Shown here: positions 14,164 to 14,264 of the stretch, piece after piece
How positions within the stretch are numbered: the first letter of the stretch is position 1
Layout of the letters: each line of letters starts with the position of its first letter
NCBI GenBank assembly: GCA_012974475.1
Contig: JAAXQD010000061.1
Span: 1-14,264 of the forward strand
DNA length: 14,264 nucleotides
Source of the DNA: Desulfobacterales bacterium
GTDB lineage: Bacteria > Desulfobacterota > Desulfobacteria > Desulfobacterales > UBA11574
Direction: 5' to 3'
Notes under the pieces: generated by a model
Database searches by the model: none
What the model was told of the DNA's origin: nothing
What the model saw: the letters and a program-made list of their open reading frames with translations, nothing else
Position numbers and translations under genes: made by a program

Positions 14164-14264
14164 TCTGATGGCGTCGTAAAAAGTCCCATCTACTGCGTTG
14201 TAGTATTTTTTCAGACACTCGGCATACTACATGTATGGCCTCGTTCCTGAAAAAATACTACGCC
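14164..14264. mobile_element. Second copy of the dispersed repeat end, truncated by the window edge
   Basis: Bases 14164-14197 match 6554-6587 at 32 of 34 positions, beginning TCTGATGGCGTCGTAAAAAG. After that the two copies diverge. This one contains a perfect 15-bp inverted pair, GTAGTATTTTTTCAG (14200-14214) and CTGAAAAAATACTAC (14247-14261), which the first copy lacks. Its far terminal inverted repeat would lie beyond the window. It sits 17 bases upstream of the rtcB ATG and must separate rtcB from its promoter or carry it. Confidence 0.65.

Overview
The window looks like chromosomal DNA of a sulfate-reducing deltaproteobacterium, most likely of the Desulfobacterales (inference). The reasons are a roughly balanced base composition, a dispersed repeat whose end contains GATGGCGTCGTAAAAAGT (a type I associate with these genomes), Gly-rich C-terminal tails, and a paralogue-rich set of small redox and zinc-ribbon proteins. 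There are no rRNA, tRNA, CRISPR or phage genes and no transposase.

Layout. Bases 1-888 hold the 3' end of a plus-strand gene ending in an NTF2-like domain. Convergent to it is a minus-strand pair: a FecR-like exported protein (2833-2030), then a Wza-type outer-membrane polysaccharide export lipoprotein (1929-901). A candidate promoter at 3031-3057 and a possible 53-codon leader ORF precede the pair. A small acidic protein with two almost identical zinc-ribbon modules follows on the plus strand (3238-3594). Next come minus-strand genes for an MFS transporter (4842-3625) and a phosphomannomutase/phosphoglucomutase (6397-5048), separated by a strong bidirectional terminator.

The divergent intergenic region 6398-6727 is the busiest regulatory stretch. 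It has a 22-bp palindrome, a near-consensus sigma70 promoter pointing right, and a 98-bp MITE-like element with 19-bp inverted ends lying between that promoter and the next gene. That gene encodes an 833-residue protein that I read as a divergent protein-kinase-like domain fused to a multi-pass membrane domain. It is followed by an unrecognised membrane-anchored 298-residue protein and a stand-alone flavin reductase.

The right end is minus-strand: RtcB RNA ligase (14147-12708), a PNPOx-like flavoprotein (12389-12012) and a UvdE UV-damage endonuclease (11937-11023). The last two probably form a small operon. A second copy of the repeat end lies just upstream of rtcB and runs off the window.

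Functionally, the left third fits exopolysaccharide production and export: a Wza-like pore, its FecR-like partner, and a mutase supplying hexose-1-phosphate. The right third fits nucleic-acid repair and flavin/oxygen-stress chemistry. The most unusual item is the kinase-like/membrane fusion with a mobile-repeat insertion in its leader. No complete new system can be shown from this window alone.
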